Shown: positions 1 through 12,900, counted from the first letter of the stretch. The stretch is 64,000 nucleotides of DNA from Camarhynchus parvulus (GCF_901933205.1 NC_044572.1:93624465-93688464); one strand, 5' to 3'. The notes: generated by a model from the sequence alone, not told the origin. Numbers and translations are program-made.

Positions 1-1609
1 AAACTCTCTATTATCTTCATGTAATTCTTTAGGCAACTTGGAGTTGTTTTTTCCCTTTTTATTTCTGCACATCTCATTTATTCACAGATATATTGGATAT
101 CTTAGAATATTTCATTTTTTATAGCAAGTTTCATGTCAGCTCGTTTTCAAATGGTATATGAGAGTTACATTTCAATACGGGTAAGCAGCTCTACCTATGT
201 GTCTATATGCAATTTTACACATGATACAGACTTAATTAAATTAGCAGTAAAGCCACCTACATTTTATTATTGATTTTTCAGCTACACTATTTATTGACTA
301 ATATTTCTATTTTAAAAGTCCATGATATTTTGCTCTTTCATGGATTCATGTAAACACCATTTGAAAGACCATAATGAATCTGAACATGAATACAAAAAAC
401 AACTATTATATGCCAATTACTTACATTACAATCTGGATTGAGGAAAAAAAAAAGGCAAAAAAAGCAAAAGCAGTCACTTCCATCAGTTTTGATGCCAAAC
501 CTTTGCAGCCTTGCTTGGAGACAAAAGAAAGCAGCTCAAGGAGCTCTTAGCTCTGATAGCTACTAGCTCTGCGGTCACTGCTTATGTCATGTAAACTCCT
601 TTTCCTCATTCCATCAATACGTAAAATAGAACAACAAAGTCCTAAAACAAATCCAAACTCAACTCATGATTACCAGATGGACTGAAATGAATTTTGGGAA
701 GGATGTGTGGCTGGAACTACAATCTTAAACATTTTTAACACCTATTACTTATTTAAAAGATGGCTGGAATAAATGGCTGGAAGAGTGCTGAAGCAGTATT
801 TTCCTGTTTATGTTTATATGTAAATTGTTCAAAACTTTTGATCTAGGATTAGTTACAGACACAGAATAGGGACTGAAATATGCAATGAGAGAATGTTTAA
901 ATAGAATATATTTTCCTTCCTGATTTTACCATCTAATGGAAATAGGTGTCATTTGTGAAATTTAGATGTAGGTGCAAATTCCAAGTCCTGGAAATTTCAG
1001 GATTCTATGTTTTTTAGAGGGAAAGAATTATCTGCACGTAAGACGTGAAAATTACTGCTTCAGCAGTGGGTTTGCCCTCCTAATATTAGAATAGGTGAAT
1101 CATTAAAGTATTTGAAACTTAAACTAAAATCAATCAAAGAGAAGCAAAGAAAACAAATACAAAACTATTTCTAGCAATTTTCTCAGTAACTACTGAAGAT
1201 ATTAACAAAACTTAATAAATTTATATACTTCAATTTTATGCACTTGAAAAAATGCTGCACAATAAAAGAAAACCTGCTTGTAAAGGAAGAAATTCTTGGG
1301 TTGTTCCACTTTAAAACCAGATTCTACCAATCTATTATTGTACAGAACAACTTGCTTTGGTATCCAAAGAACAAAGTCACAGGCTAAGGCATAAAATATA
1401 GGCTATTAGTCCAACTTCCTCTTTAGACTTGCTTGTAAAGAGAGAGAGGAAGAAAAAGGGGAGAAAATGAGAAAAAAAAAAGATTAAGTAAAAATTTAAA
1501 TCTGAAAACAAATACTTTTCTTGAAGGAAAGAGGTATAAGGGACTGTGTCCTAGGTTACAATATATAAAGATATATTCTATTCCCATCCTCAAGAGTTGT
1601 TGAAACCAG
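1..1609. other. Intronic sequence, nothing recognised
   Basis: AT-rich unique-looking sequence with homopolymer A/T runs. I see no exon, RNA gene or repeat that I can name. Confidence 0.5.
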
Positions 1610-2138
1610 GAGGGACATTGTTTTTTTTCCTTAGCTCCTGTTAATGGGCCCATCAATGCCTTTCCACATGACTCAGAGATAACTCCCTCTGGGAGCCATT
1701 TCTGTTTAATGGACCCATCACGTGACTCATAGAATGATATCAGCCCACTGGGAGATGCTCTGCCCAGGGGGGAGGAGCTAAGCACCACCTGGATATAGTC
1801 TGGGGTTTGGGACAGAGCAGTGAGTCTTTCACTGGATTCCCAGAAGAATAGCAGTCTTTTCCACTGGATCTTCAGAGGAAGACTATAGCCTTTCTACAGG
1901 ATCCCTGCTCCAACAGAACCATATCAGCCACTCCAGGAGGACTGCAGCCACCAATCCAACTGGACTGCTACCAACACCCTGACCAACAGGATGTCAGGTT
2001 GTACTCTGACTCTGTCAGTGGTTTTTCTTTTGTATTATTGCATGTGTTTTGGGGTTTTTTGCTTGTTTCTTTTTACTTTTCCTAATATGTCGTATTTCTG
2101 ACTTGGAGTCTGTCATTAGTTTTGCTTTCAAACCAGAA
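1610..2138 (+). mobile_element. Solo LTR of an endogenous retrovirus (passerine ERVL-like)
   Basis: The block from the duplicated TTAATGGGCCCATCA motif through gacagagcagtgagtc, the repeated actggat units, ccactccaggaggactgcag and caacaccctgaccaacag resembles an LTR family I know from passerine genomes, in plus orientation. U3 holds two near copies of a segment (1641-1679 and 1706-1731). A TATA-like ggatatagtctgg lies near 1790. No gag, pol or env flanks it, so it is a solo LTR. Both ends are approximate: the 3' end is placed near tttcaaaccagaata and the 5' end could be up to 50 bp away. It lies antisense to the host gene. The family name is from memory and unchecked. Confidence 0.7.
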
Positions 2139-4251
2139 TAGACTGCAAGAAATGCAATATGAGAAAAAATGTGAGGCTAAATTTAATTTTTTTTCTTAAA
2201 TACTCAAAGAATTAGTCTCTTGCTGCAGTCTTGTTTTTATTAGAAATCTTTATATCTCAATTCACCTAGTTACAGGGAACTGTATCTAGATGCTCTAGAG
2301 CTAATCCTAGAACACAGGTGCACTTCACTCACTTTAAATTAGGTTTACACCAATTTAACTACACACTGTACATTATATAAATTTAACTACATACTGAAGA
2401 TTTATATAATCATGAAGAGTAAGGAGAAAAAACAGAGAAGTTAGAGAAAGGAGAGATTAAATAAATACAAGCAATCAAATTCACTGTAAAGTGAGGTGAT
2501 AATTCTGATACTGCAGTAGAAAGTGAAGTAAAGGAAAACGGAAACATGTCAGCCCTAGCCTGAGATGAATTGTAGAGAGGAGTTTCAAAAAACGAATGAA
2601 ACAAACAAACAATGGGATGCATGAACTCCAGTGCATCTGAAGGACTCTCTGAAGTTCTTTCCATCTTTCCTCTTTCGTGACTACCTTCTATTTAGCTAGC
2701 AGGAATCTCTGTAAGTCCATGCTTTCTAGGACACTGTCTGAGACCACCACAGCTGATTAAAAACAGACTACCTTTGTGTAGCACCACCCTTTTTTTTTAA
2801 ATTGCTTTAAAAAAATAGTCACTTTGCAGGTTAGATAAAGCTCACACAAAGCTTAAGAGAAGACTGAAATCTGACTATTCAAACTGCATTTTACAGGATA
2901 GTTCTATTTGGCTTGGGAAGGTATGTCCCATCACATAGCATAAAAAGGTTTTATTGCCATTTGGCTGCTGAATAAACTGCTGTACTATAACCTAGAGTCT
3001 GTTTGTCAAGAAGTTTGATAGTCTGGTTTCAGTTATAACCCGTTTTGATTTTCTAATTTTTCCTCATGCTGTCTGTGATTTTCCATGATTGGCCCCTGTC
3101 TGGTGATGCTCTTTGGAAAGTCTGATAAAATCCATGCCAGCTATTTTTTCATCATGTGAAATCAAAAGACTAGAAAACTATCATTATAAAAAACTCCTAA
3201 ACTAAAATCAAAATGTAATTCAGATGCAGCAGGATGTTGGAAACTTGCATGTATATACTATGTACTGTTAGAAATTCACACACATTCAAGACTGTGAAGA
3301 AAGATTAGAAAACAGAGCTAAATGACTGAAATTCACCTCTCTGTAGACTGCACAGCCAAACTAATGAAGTCCTAAAGTCCTTAATTAAGAAAAAAAAATT
3401 TGCAAAAAATTTTGTTTTGTTGAAATATCATTAATGCTCACCATGACACTTAACAAAATGAATGCCCTTCCTGTAACACAATACCTTGTAACCACGTTCA
3501 TATTTGATCGCCATCATACTATAATGTAGGATAGAAAGGAAATTTGGACTATTACAGATTAGAAAATGCACAAAATGAAGACCAACACACAGGAAATGCA
3601 TAAAAAAGATGTAAAAAAGAATTTTTTCCACAGATAGAAAACATTAAGATTATAAAATTACTTGTATCCTTATTGTGGCAGTAAACATGGGGATTTTCAA
3701 AGCAAAAAACATTAGCACCTATTTAAACATTGGAATTCTTAAAAACTGCACTAGAAAAAAACAATGAATGAGGTAATTTTACAACACATAGTCTCTCAAC
3801 TAAATAAACAACAGATGCTTTCTGAAAAGCATAAAATAAAAGAAATTGTGGCACAAAAAGGAAAAAAAAAAGTTCAAAACTTCAGTGTCTCTCCATAGGT
3901 GGGAACTGAGGAAAAAAAACCACAATAAAATATTGTGTAATGAACACTCACATTTCATTAATCAATAAACAAATTTTACAATGAGAAATTATGATATTCA
4001 CAGCCAGTGGTGTTCTGACAGATTTAGTCTTGTTCAAATCAAGAGAGAAACTTGGGATGACTAAGACTCAATTCAGCATCAGAATGCAGTTCAGTTTGGC
4101 CTGCTCAAAACTACCCTAAAGAATCATGGCTTTGAAGAAGGTCACAGTGATACTAACAGTTGTTAAAATTTATTTACTCTCCCCATTTCTATTTGCTTCA
4201 GGACTTGATTTCTGATCCACTTCAGATCTCATACATGCTGATTTCACTTAA
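2139..4251. other. Intronic sequence, nothing recognised
   Basis: AT-rich, with short homopolymers and no coding or structural signal that I can support. Confidence 0.5.
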
Positions 4252-4307
4252 GAGATGGTCTCGATGAGCCTTCTGAGTAGATCTCTTCCAACTCAGAATA
4301 TTCTACA
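4252..4307 (+). mobile_element. CR1 LINE 3'-terminal fragment
   Basis: Sequence ggtctcgatgagcc, then gatctcttccaactcag and aatattctac, matches the conserved CR1 3' end (ggact-cgatgatct ... tcccttccaacycagaatattctat). Only about 56 bp are recognisable. Upstream sequence may belong to the same copy but is too diverged to call. Confidence 0.6.
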
Positions 4308-4510
4308 GCTCCTGTCTGTAGCTTCTGATTATTTTTTCTTTATTTTCATATCTAAACTGGAAAAAATCCTTAAGGATGTGAAGTTTGTATGCCAAAATTT
4401 ACATGCATATGACTAAACTATAGACCCAACCAACAGCACAAAGCTTATGTTATAAACTGAATGATTTCAACTTTTGCAATTCCTGTTTTTCAAAAGGAAA
4501 AACTGGAAAA

Positions 4511-4547
4511 CATTGTTAAACACTGTTAAACATGAAGTTTAACAATG
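4511..4547. repeat. Nested inverted repeat
   Basis: CATTGTTAAAC at 4511-4521 is perfectly complementary to GTTTAACAATG at 4537-4547. A second copy of the arm core, TGTTAAAC at 4524-4531, can pair with GTTTAACA at 4537-4544, giving two alternative hairpins that share one right arm. Confidence 0.8.
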
Positions 4548-6806
4548 ATAACATGATAGTGCATTATACTTGAATAAACTCAGCTTCAGGGCAAAGAATG
4601 ACTTTATGGAGGTTTTTTTCTCTTCTGTCTGATGTCTAGAGAAGGTACATGAAGTTTCTTGAGTTAGCTTCTTTCTTTTTGGTGGCAATTTTCTAGATTT
4701 TTACCTCAGACATGATGTTAAGAAAGTCAAGTTTGGTCTTGCTGAGCTTGGCTGAAGGACAACGGAAAAATACAGAAGGCAATGAAACCCTTTGGAATCC
4801 AAAATGCAAGACTGTATCTCTTCAGGCAAAGTTGGGCTTTTGAGTCCATGTTCTGATTTTGGGATGGTTAGGGGCAAGCTTCACACAACAATAAAACTGA
4901 AGTCTTTTGAACCATCACTCAGGCTTTAGGTTCTGGTTTATAACAAAATCAGAGCTTTATAAAATTACTTTTTTTCCCCTCTTAGTCATGACCAACTGAA
5001 TAATTTTCATGACTTTTCTTACCTCTAAACTGCAGCTGGCAGAGCCAAATTTGATCTTGAATAAAAAGGGACTTCTGAACATCTATATGTCCATATGAAT
5101 ACCTAACAAACACCCACCAGATCTGAAAATGGGTTTTAAATCCTTCTTTAGTGAACAGAGCTTAAGTAGTACCTAATTTAGGTTCTAGTTCTTCCAGTTA
5201 GACACCTCACTGTATGGAATCACTCACAAGCCACCTCCACTAGTAACTCTGTTCAGTTGATACTGGCAAAGCCTACTCTATTTAAAACAAACCTCCAAGG
5301 CATAACTTTTGGCCTGAAGTGAAAATTTCAGTACACTGTATTTTACACTACTTAGAAGCAGATTTCCTGGGTACATCTGAAAAAAATGCTCTAAGTTTTT
5401 ACCTACTGAAGATATTAGCACCTGCAGCTCCACTCAGGATTTGAAAATAGTCATGAACAAAGCAGGCCATATTCTCTTTACTTCTGTTGCTGTATTTAAT
5501 ACAGAAAAAAAAATAAAGCATCAGTGATCTACTTGTTCAATTTAAAATGCAGTATTTAGGGTTGCACCCTGATGAATGGGGAGGAAAGTGTCCTTTGCCT
5601 TGCTCCTAGACTGGCTGAAAGACAGTACAACTTACAGTATGTGGGTACTCTCCAAAGTGAGGGCCCCTCTTACACATCAGTATTATTCAGGGACTGTTTA
5701 ACTACATGCCTCTGGAATAACCAAACAGTCTAAAGGAACTTTCCATTAGGTAAATCTGGCCAAACATACAGAAAAAGTAATAAAATATTAACAAGTCTTT
5801 AAATCAAATTTTTTATATGTGATTGGACTTTATTCTATTAATAAGTAGCCAGCTCTCCTGTCTCTTTTAAACAAACCTACTTGCTAAAATGAAATGGATA
5901 TCTGTCTTGAGTACATATTAGTAAATAGTACATTCCCCTTTTTTTCCATGTACTTTGGTCACAAGTGAAACAACTACTCTGATCACATTATATCCTTAAA
6001 TTACAGAAACTGTTACACTAATTGTTATACATATGTACAGGGTAAATAAATAAAATCACTGGGTATTGGTGGCTCACTGTGGTGATGGCATTATCAGTTT
6101 CCTCAAGTTGTCTTTCAAATTCTCTTGAAATTGAGACAGATATCATGTTATCAATTACCCTAATAGTTTATTTTCAGAACTTTTGCTCTAAAATACACAA
6201 ACTAAATAGAAATCTCCTTAGGTTTAGGGAAATAATGCAGCCGCCATGCCTACAGAATGATCCCAGGCTTGAACTCTGATCATCTTTCATCTACAAAACT
6301 GTCTGTGAGGGCACTTACTGCCACCCAGCAAAGCAATAGCACATTCATGCACAAAATTTTGGCCATAAATTCCAAATTAAATGCCATACACATACTTTCA
6401 AATATATTAATTTTAATTTGTGTCTAATAACACAAACAGGTTCCACAGCAAACATTTTTTGTTCAGTTTTTGACAAGAGTATTTCTACTGTCCTCTAAAA
6501 ACTTTTATTTTCTAATAGAAAAATCACTTAAAATGATTCTTTGGAAGTAATCGTCGTTGCTACTCATATTTTGCAGGAAAAAAAGAGAAAGAAAGCAGCT
6601 TTTTATTCTTTCGTATATCCTTGTAAGAGAAGGAGTACATGAAAACTGAAAGCTAGTCTGTAACAGGTACACTGCTGAGAAACTCCTGTCCTGCATCTTC
6701 ATTCAATACACTAACAAAATACACTATTTTTGCTGAATAAAAAAATATGGGGTTTGTATATGCAGATAGGGGGCTTAAAAATCAGTAAGAGCGCTTCCAG
6801 TTTCAC
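4548..6806. other. Intronic sequence, nothing recognised
   Basis: AT-rich with no recognisable repeat family, exon or RNA gene. Confidence 0.5.
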
Positions 6807-6837
6807 CCTTTGAAATCTGAGTACGAGATTTCAAAGG
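6807..6837. repeat. Perfect 12-bp stem hairpin
   Basis: CCTTTGAAATCT at 6807-6818 pairs exactly with AGATTTCAAAGG at 6826-6837 across a 7-nt loop (GAGTACG). It lies about 220 bp from the larger near-palindrome at 7059-7149. Confidence 0.85.
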
Positions 6838-7058
6838 ACGGCAACATAGGTTCAGAAACAACCATCAGTTTATCCTTCAGACTTGTGAATGCTTTTTCTT
6901 CCAGGGAGATTGCCACACTGCTACAGCAAGCTGCTGTATTTAATTGTTGTTCAACTTCCTATGTTTAATGGTGGTATAAAAAAGGAAGCGAGACTAGAGA
7001 AAAATAAGACTTTTACTAAGCTGTTATTGTCCCCTCTGGTTTGCTTCCAGGCCCCTCA

Positions 7059-7149
7059 ATTTCAATCCATGTTGTTCTACTTTGAGGATGTTTTCAGATG
7101 CATTGAAGTGCACTTCGACAGATCCTTGAAGCACAACATGGATTGAAAT
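7059..7149. repeat. Near-palindrome of about 91 bp with perfect 17-bp outer arms
   Basis: ATTTCAATCCATGTTGT at 7059-7075 is exactly complementary to ACAACATGGATTGAAAT at 7133-7149. Inside, GAAGTGCACTTC at 7105-7116 is a perfect 12-bp palindrome, and ctttgaggat on the left has a partial complement, atccttgaag, on the right. The centre of the inner palindrome is offset about 6 bp from the centre of the arms, consistent with a small indel since formation. It could be a decayed foldback element, an old inverted duplication, or a hairpin RNA. Confidence 0.85.
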
Positions 7150-9439
7150 GAAGTTGCCTGAAGATATTAGTAATAGAAATCTCTGACACAGAACTGCACA
7201 TTGAGAAATTGCTTGATACTTATTAGAAAGCTTCATGTTAATACAACACTGCTAATACAGAGCTCCACGAGAAAGATGAATAAAATTTTGTTAAAAGAAT
7301 TTGTGAATTAAGCAGCAGGTTCGGGGAAGAAGGAAGGTACATTCATAAAAGACATTCACAAACACTTAATAGGCAGCAGCCTCTCCCTCAAACTCCCCAA
7401 AATAAAGCAAAAAAAAATCCCTTAAGTGCATATTTACATAATCATATACAGGTTTACAGTTACCTGTCCCCCCCCCATCCTTCACCTTTTTCCATGACAT
7501 TCAGAGAATGAAAAGCAGGTACAACTATAAAATATTACTTTTCCTATTTTAGCATCCAAATTCCAGGGAAATTGGTTGCAGAATAAACATAATGAAAAGC
7601 ATTCTATAAATATTTTTGCTTTTAGATAAGGATTTCACAAGTAGGATTTAGGCCAAAAATGAAATTTCCTTTTGGGAAGGGAAATGAAATCTTGCAATTT
7701 CAATGGGGATCAATTGGGCAAGCTTTGGTGCCTGTCCCTGCACTTGATGGCATGCCATGCCTTTTGATGGCTTTGACTTTGGGAAAGATTTTTTTTTTTT
7801 TTTTTTTAAGTATCATGCCATGTCCCTCATATCTTCCCCTCCAAGTTGTGTCTTCCTCCTTGACTTTTTCCCCTGCTTTTGCTAGGTCATTAATTCTTCC
7901 CTATTAAGCAAGTTTATAATGGAAGTACAGACAGACCTTCAGCTATCATGGACCAAACAGTGATATCTCAATAAACTTAGCAACTATTTAAAATACCCTT
8001 ATGGGATGACATTTTAAGGAAAAAGGAGATTCTATCACTTATGGTCCCAATCTAACTGAGAGAAAATTTCCCTTCCCTTCAGTAGATGTTCTTCCCAGTA
8101 GAGATGGCAGGAAAATGAGGAACACTTATTGCTCAAGCTCCCAGCTCTTGAGCATGGAATGCCCTGACTTATGTGAGACAAGACAGCATAAACACAATCC
8201 CATGACTGTTAATTAATTCACAACTGTCTGGCTTTCCCCTCTGCCAGATTTTTGCAGTGGCATAATCAGCTGTAGCAGACCAAGTCCTTCCTCCTGCTTA
8301 CATGTATTATCTAGATCAGCAATAGATGCAATTCAGTTTTGCTGGGCAGATACTGTCCATTTACAAACAGGATTTAGAAATAAATACTAAAAGTAGGCTT
8401 TTTGTGAACAATTTGCAGTAGAAGGTAAAGAGTCAGAATCACAGGATGCCCCATATGGTATTGCATGTATGGGAGAATGGCAGACAGTCAGAGGATGCAA
8501 CTGCTTGCAGGCACATGCTATTTAGTGGTTCTACAAAGCTTTGTTAACACAGCCCAAATGAGATTGCTGCTGAATCCCTTCTCCTAACTTAAGCTAAATT
8601 CTAATATATTAGAAGAAATATGTAACATTATTTTGCACGCTGAACAAACAGAAATGAATGAGCTCAGCTGCCCACTGGTGTATCTGAGATGCTGAAGGCT
8701 ATTTGAAATGTCCACCAGGGTCAGACAGGCCAGAGGAGGCACTGGACACCTCACCCTTCTGTAGAGGCAGTGGCAGCTGGGAGGGCAGCTCAAATCCAAG
8801 CATGGGAGCTGTGTGTGAGCAGCCCAGCCAGGTGCCTGAGGCTGACACAACTCTAATTGTGACCAGTTTTTAGAATCCAGGTGCTGACTGCAAGGATTAA
8901 CATACTGTCTTATTTCCACAGACTGTTTGAGCAGGCACATTTTTTACATTCAAATTGCTCTACACAAATCTCAGAATGTGTTTAAATGAAGAACAGAAAT
9001 TCTAATTTGCTATATCTACAAGCTATAGTAAATGGCATGAAGTCTTAAAATAAATATTCTACATTTAAAAATGGTTTGCTTTTTCTTAAGAAATCCTCTG
9101 TTCACAATAATTCCTGCCTGTAATGAGTAGGATCTCTTAGCCTGATACATGATATGCTATACTAAATGCTGAAAGTTATTTTAAAATTTAGTACTCTTTT
9201 GAGTCTTTTACAATAGTAAGCTTTGTTAACACATTCAGGACTACACTGTTCTTCCTGGCAAGTTAGGACAGTGTGATTCCTCTACCATGGATATGGGAAC
9301 TATCCAAAACTGGATAGTCCTGTAAAGACTAAAAAAGTGCCATGTTCACAACTTCGGGAAGTTTCAAACAGGGAAGACATTTTGGGAAAACCAAACAACT
9401 GGTATTTGTCAGAAGGTCATGGTCAGAAGTTGCAAACTG
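7150..9439. other. Intronic sequence, nothing firm recognised
   Basis: Contains a 19-nt poly-T at 7789-7807 and a GC-richer patch at about 8640-8930 that supports a chance minus-strand open frame without recognisable domains. No transposable element family was identified. Confidence 0.45.
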
Positions 9440-9943
9440 GGAAGAAAATTTGACTGTTAGGGGTGGTAAGTAATAGAGAGGGAAGGGACTGAAAAATAGT
9501 AAGGGACTGAAATAAAGTAACTGTGTAAAAGTAAGCTAGAACGTGAGACAATGGTGAGAACAAAGAAGAAAAAAGGTAAGAAGAAATGGACTGGAGGAGC
9601 AGGAAGGAAATAAAGGAAAAAGGCTGGAGAAACTATTAACAGGATGAAGAATATCCAATTAGGAGGACAAGAATAGGAAAAAAAAGAGAGAAAGACTAAA
9701 GAAAAAGTTAAATGAGTAAAAACATAACAGGTGAAAGGAGTGAGTAATGAACAGGCAGAAATGACAGAGGAAAGAGGAGATATGAAGGCAGCCCTGATAG
9801 AAAAGCAGGACTACTATAAAAAAAAAAAAGTGGGGGGAGAAAGAGTTGAGGGAGCAGCCTTAAGGAAGAATGGAACAAATGTGCCAGGTGCTCTGGGTTC
9901 AGTGTCAGAAAAGTGTGACCACTTCATGTGAGTGTACTGCTTG

Positions 9944-9981
<38 letters not shown>

Positions 9982-9990
9982 AAAATAATA
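9440..9990 (+). repeat. Purine-rich tract ending in poly-A
   Basis: About 550 bp in which A and G strongly dominate the plus strand, with short repeated motifs such as gggactgaa and gaggaaag. It ends in an uninterrupted run of 33 A at 9947-9979 followed by more A-rich sequence. It is low-complexity, and I see no coding content. Confidence 0.75.
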
Positions 9991-12900
9991 AAAAAAAGAC
10001 AATAAGAGCAATATGAGCAATAGTTATCAGAAGAATCTAAATTTAATATGATTTGTTAATTTTTTTCCCCACCAGAAGCTTAAGAAATCCTTTCAAGAGA
10101 GTTTTTATTGGTGAAAATAAAAATTTTCGAATGCAAACTTGTCTGGTTTTGCCTTATTTGCTAAGAGCTTACATTCAATTAACAAAATACAAGCCAGGTT
10201 TGGGAAAGGAATTACTTTCTCCAAACAAAAAACTACAGGCATTCAACAGCTCCAAGTAAAATGGGAAGGCCTTTTGTCTTAAAGACCAGAAATGCAACAG
10301 AAACAAAATATAATAAAAAATGAAAATGCAGGTACAGGAATTATGTATTTTATACTGAATAATTATTTCTGTACTGCCCGTAAATCCTCTCTGGTAAGCT
10401 GTGCATCTAAAACTCATCGAACTGCCAAGGGGTAAACGCAGCTCCATCCATCACACAGCCACTTGACAAATACATTCCATAATAGAAGTTTATTTTTATG
10501 GGAGGCTGAATCAAGGACTTTCCCATGCATACAAAAACTTGTCAAAATTATTTATGAGTCTTGCTGAGACACACAATATGTCATATCAAACTCCTATTTT
10601 CCTTCCAAGCACAGACTGTCAATATCTCTGCTACTATCAATAATGTGGAACACCGCTGCTATAGGCCCTCAGGATTTTGAGGTCATTTGCCCATCCTAGG
10701 CTGCTGCCAGACGCTGTCTCTAGCTGCATTGCAGCTGAGGAGAGCTGTATTTACAGCCTCTATGAGGTGTAGTTAAGGTAAGCACTGGGGACTGCAATCA
10801 AAGGCTTTGCCAACATAAAATGAAATGGAAACATATGTTTGAAATATTACAGTTGATTATATCTAGAGTTATGAAAATAATGAAAAAAATTGCACTGGAC
10901 TAAATTAGAAAATTCAAAAGCTTACCAGCATTTTCTGGCATAATTAAACAAATAATCACTTCTGATGAATATGTTTGCACCTTTCTGAAGCTATGCTAAG
11001 GAAAATCCTCACATAACAAGGCTATTAATATACTTTCTGACCAGAAAGTTAGTTGAAAATCTCATAAACTTTGATAATAATAAGGAAGTAAAACTCCTGA
11101 AACAGAGTTTATTTAGTACAACCTGTTTTGTTTGCAAAAGAACGTAAGAACTCTTAAAGAAAATGCCATCATTTTTGCTAATGGGCCGAAGCATTCTGTG
11201 CAAAAAGCATTTAGCTTTCTGAAGGCCACAGCCCTACATCTTGTTTAGCCATATTAATTAATTTCAGCAATATTAGTTTTTCTGCTGGTTGTTTCACAAA
11301 CACTATACAGTCACAGTGTATCCTGTCTGAGATGTGGCTGAACTTGACATTAATATTTTGAACTTTTTTGGTACCAGCCCTTTCCTCACCATGCTGGACT
11401 ATCCCTTTTGCCTCTCCTGCTGTCACCAACTCTGCAGGAATGTCTCTGCTAACCTACCTGGCCACTCCAAGCCACCTCTGCCTGCAGGTGCCCAGTGCAG
11501 CACTTCTCCTCCCAGGATCATGGTGCAGAAACACTACAGTGGCCCCCAGAACCAGTGTGTCTCTCACAGGGCTTTTGTGGTTGGGATACAGGCTGCTCAT
11601 CCCTAACACACCCCTGCCTTGTCACTGAGGCACACCTCACCATGGGAACCACTGAGAGAAACACTAACTGGGCCTTCCTTGCAACAGTTGGAAAAGACTT
11701 TATTTTTTCTTGAGTTAAAACTCACCACAGTGCAATAAGTGACATTATTACAGCACATCTAAAACCTTAGCTCACAATGCTTGAACAGATAGCTACAACT
11801 ACTTGACCAAACACATAGACAAGAAAAGGCCTTGTTTTTAGGCTGTGCAACAGATCCCACCTTGTGATGGATTTGCTCTGCAGTTCATCTACTGAGTGAT
11901 TATGGGCATAAAGAAGAAAGGAAAATTCACAAGGCACACGGAAAGAGGTTCTCACCTCAAAGGAAAAGTTGCAGGTTCATCTCAGCCCAATAGCTGCTGG
12001 ACATGAAAGACTGACATTTGGAAGTCACTGAGCCTCTGAATCCTGTTAATTTTTAGCTGCCCCCCCCCATGAATGATAGCATGCTCCAGGGATAAACTAT
12101 CCAAATCTGAGAGAAAGAATTTCTTCAATGAAAGCTCACAGTGGGAGATTTATTTAGCTGTCCCCTCAGACTCAACCATCACAGCACAGGAGATCACACT
12201 GACACTGGAATTAGCTTTGAAGGAGCTGTCTTGGGTATTGGAAAGAGTGTGGTAGCACAAGCATAGAAATCTGTGGAAAATGCACACTGCAAAGACAGAG
12301 GTACAGAGCTGCCAGGATTACATTGTTTGCAGTATTGCATGCAGGACAGCAACACATGCTGACAAGAAGCATTACTTTTGTAAAGCCCAGTGTCTTCAGC
12401 AGCAAACATCCCAAACGTCCATCCAACGGCAGCATTGTCCCATCCACTGAGTTTGGTTTTAGAGCAGTTGGTGGGGAAAGTGCATAAGGCACTAGGCATA
12501 CACGTAAAAACTTACAGGTTCACTCTCTTCAGTGACACATATACATAAAATCTTATTTTCCAAAAGGTATAGTACCTGCTGTGATTGGAAAAAAGAGCAT
12601 CCCAGATGAGTTCCTTTACTGTTTGATGGGCTGACAATTCTCATGCACTCAGTTAAGCTACTGCAGGGACAGAATGGATTTTGAGAACCTATGTGTAGCC
12701 TGGAAGAGCTTTGAGGCTGAGGTCTATAGGGTGGACTAACGCTTTTTACAAGACTGTACAGTGCCTGTCCCAGGAAATCAGAGATTATTAAATTCTACCA
12801 TCTCACAATCACCGACTTCTGTAAGTGTTAGCATAAAACCCTGCTAAAATAATAATAAATAACGAGGAATAAGACAATAATTTGATTGTCAACTTAGAGC

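Noticed and set aside
1423..1788. 121-codon minus-strand open frame, the longest in the window
   Set aside because: It overlaps the plus-strand LTR and its flank, shows no domain, and has hydrophobic low-complexity ends. It is a chance frame.
8584..8940. 118-codon minus-strand open frame with several cysteines
   Set aside because: No zinc-finger or disulfide-type spacing, no splice-site support, and a GC-richer patch explains the openness.
9285..9320. ACTATCCA / TGGATAGT inverted repeat
   Set aside because: Only 8 bp of stem with no further structure; too weak to call.
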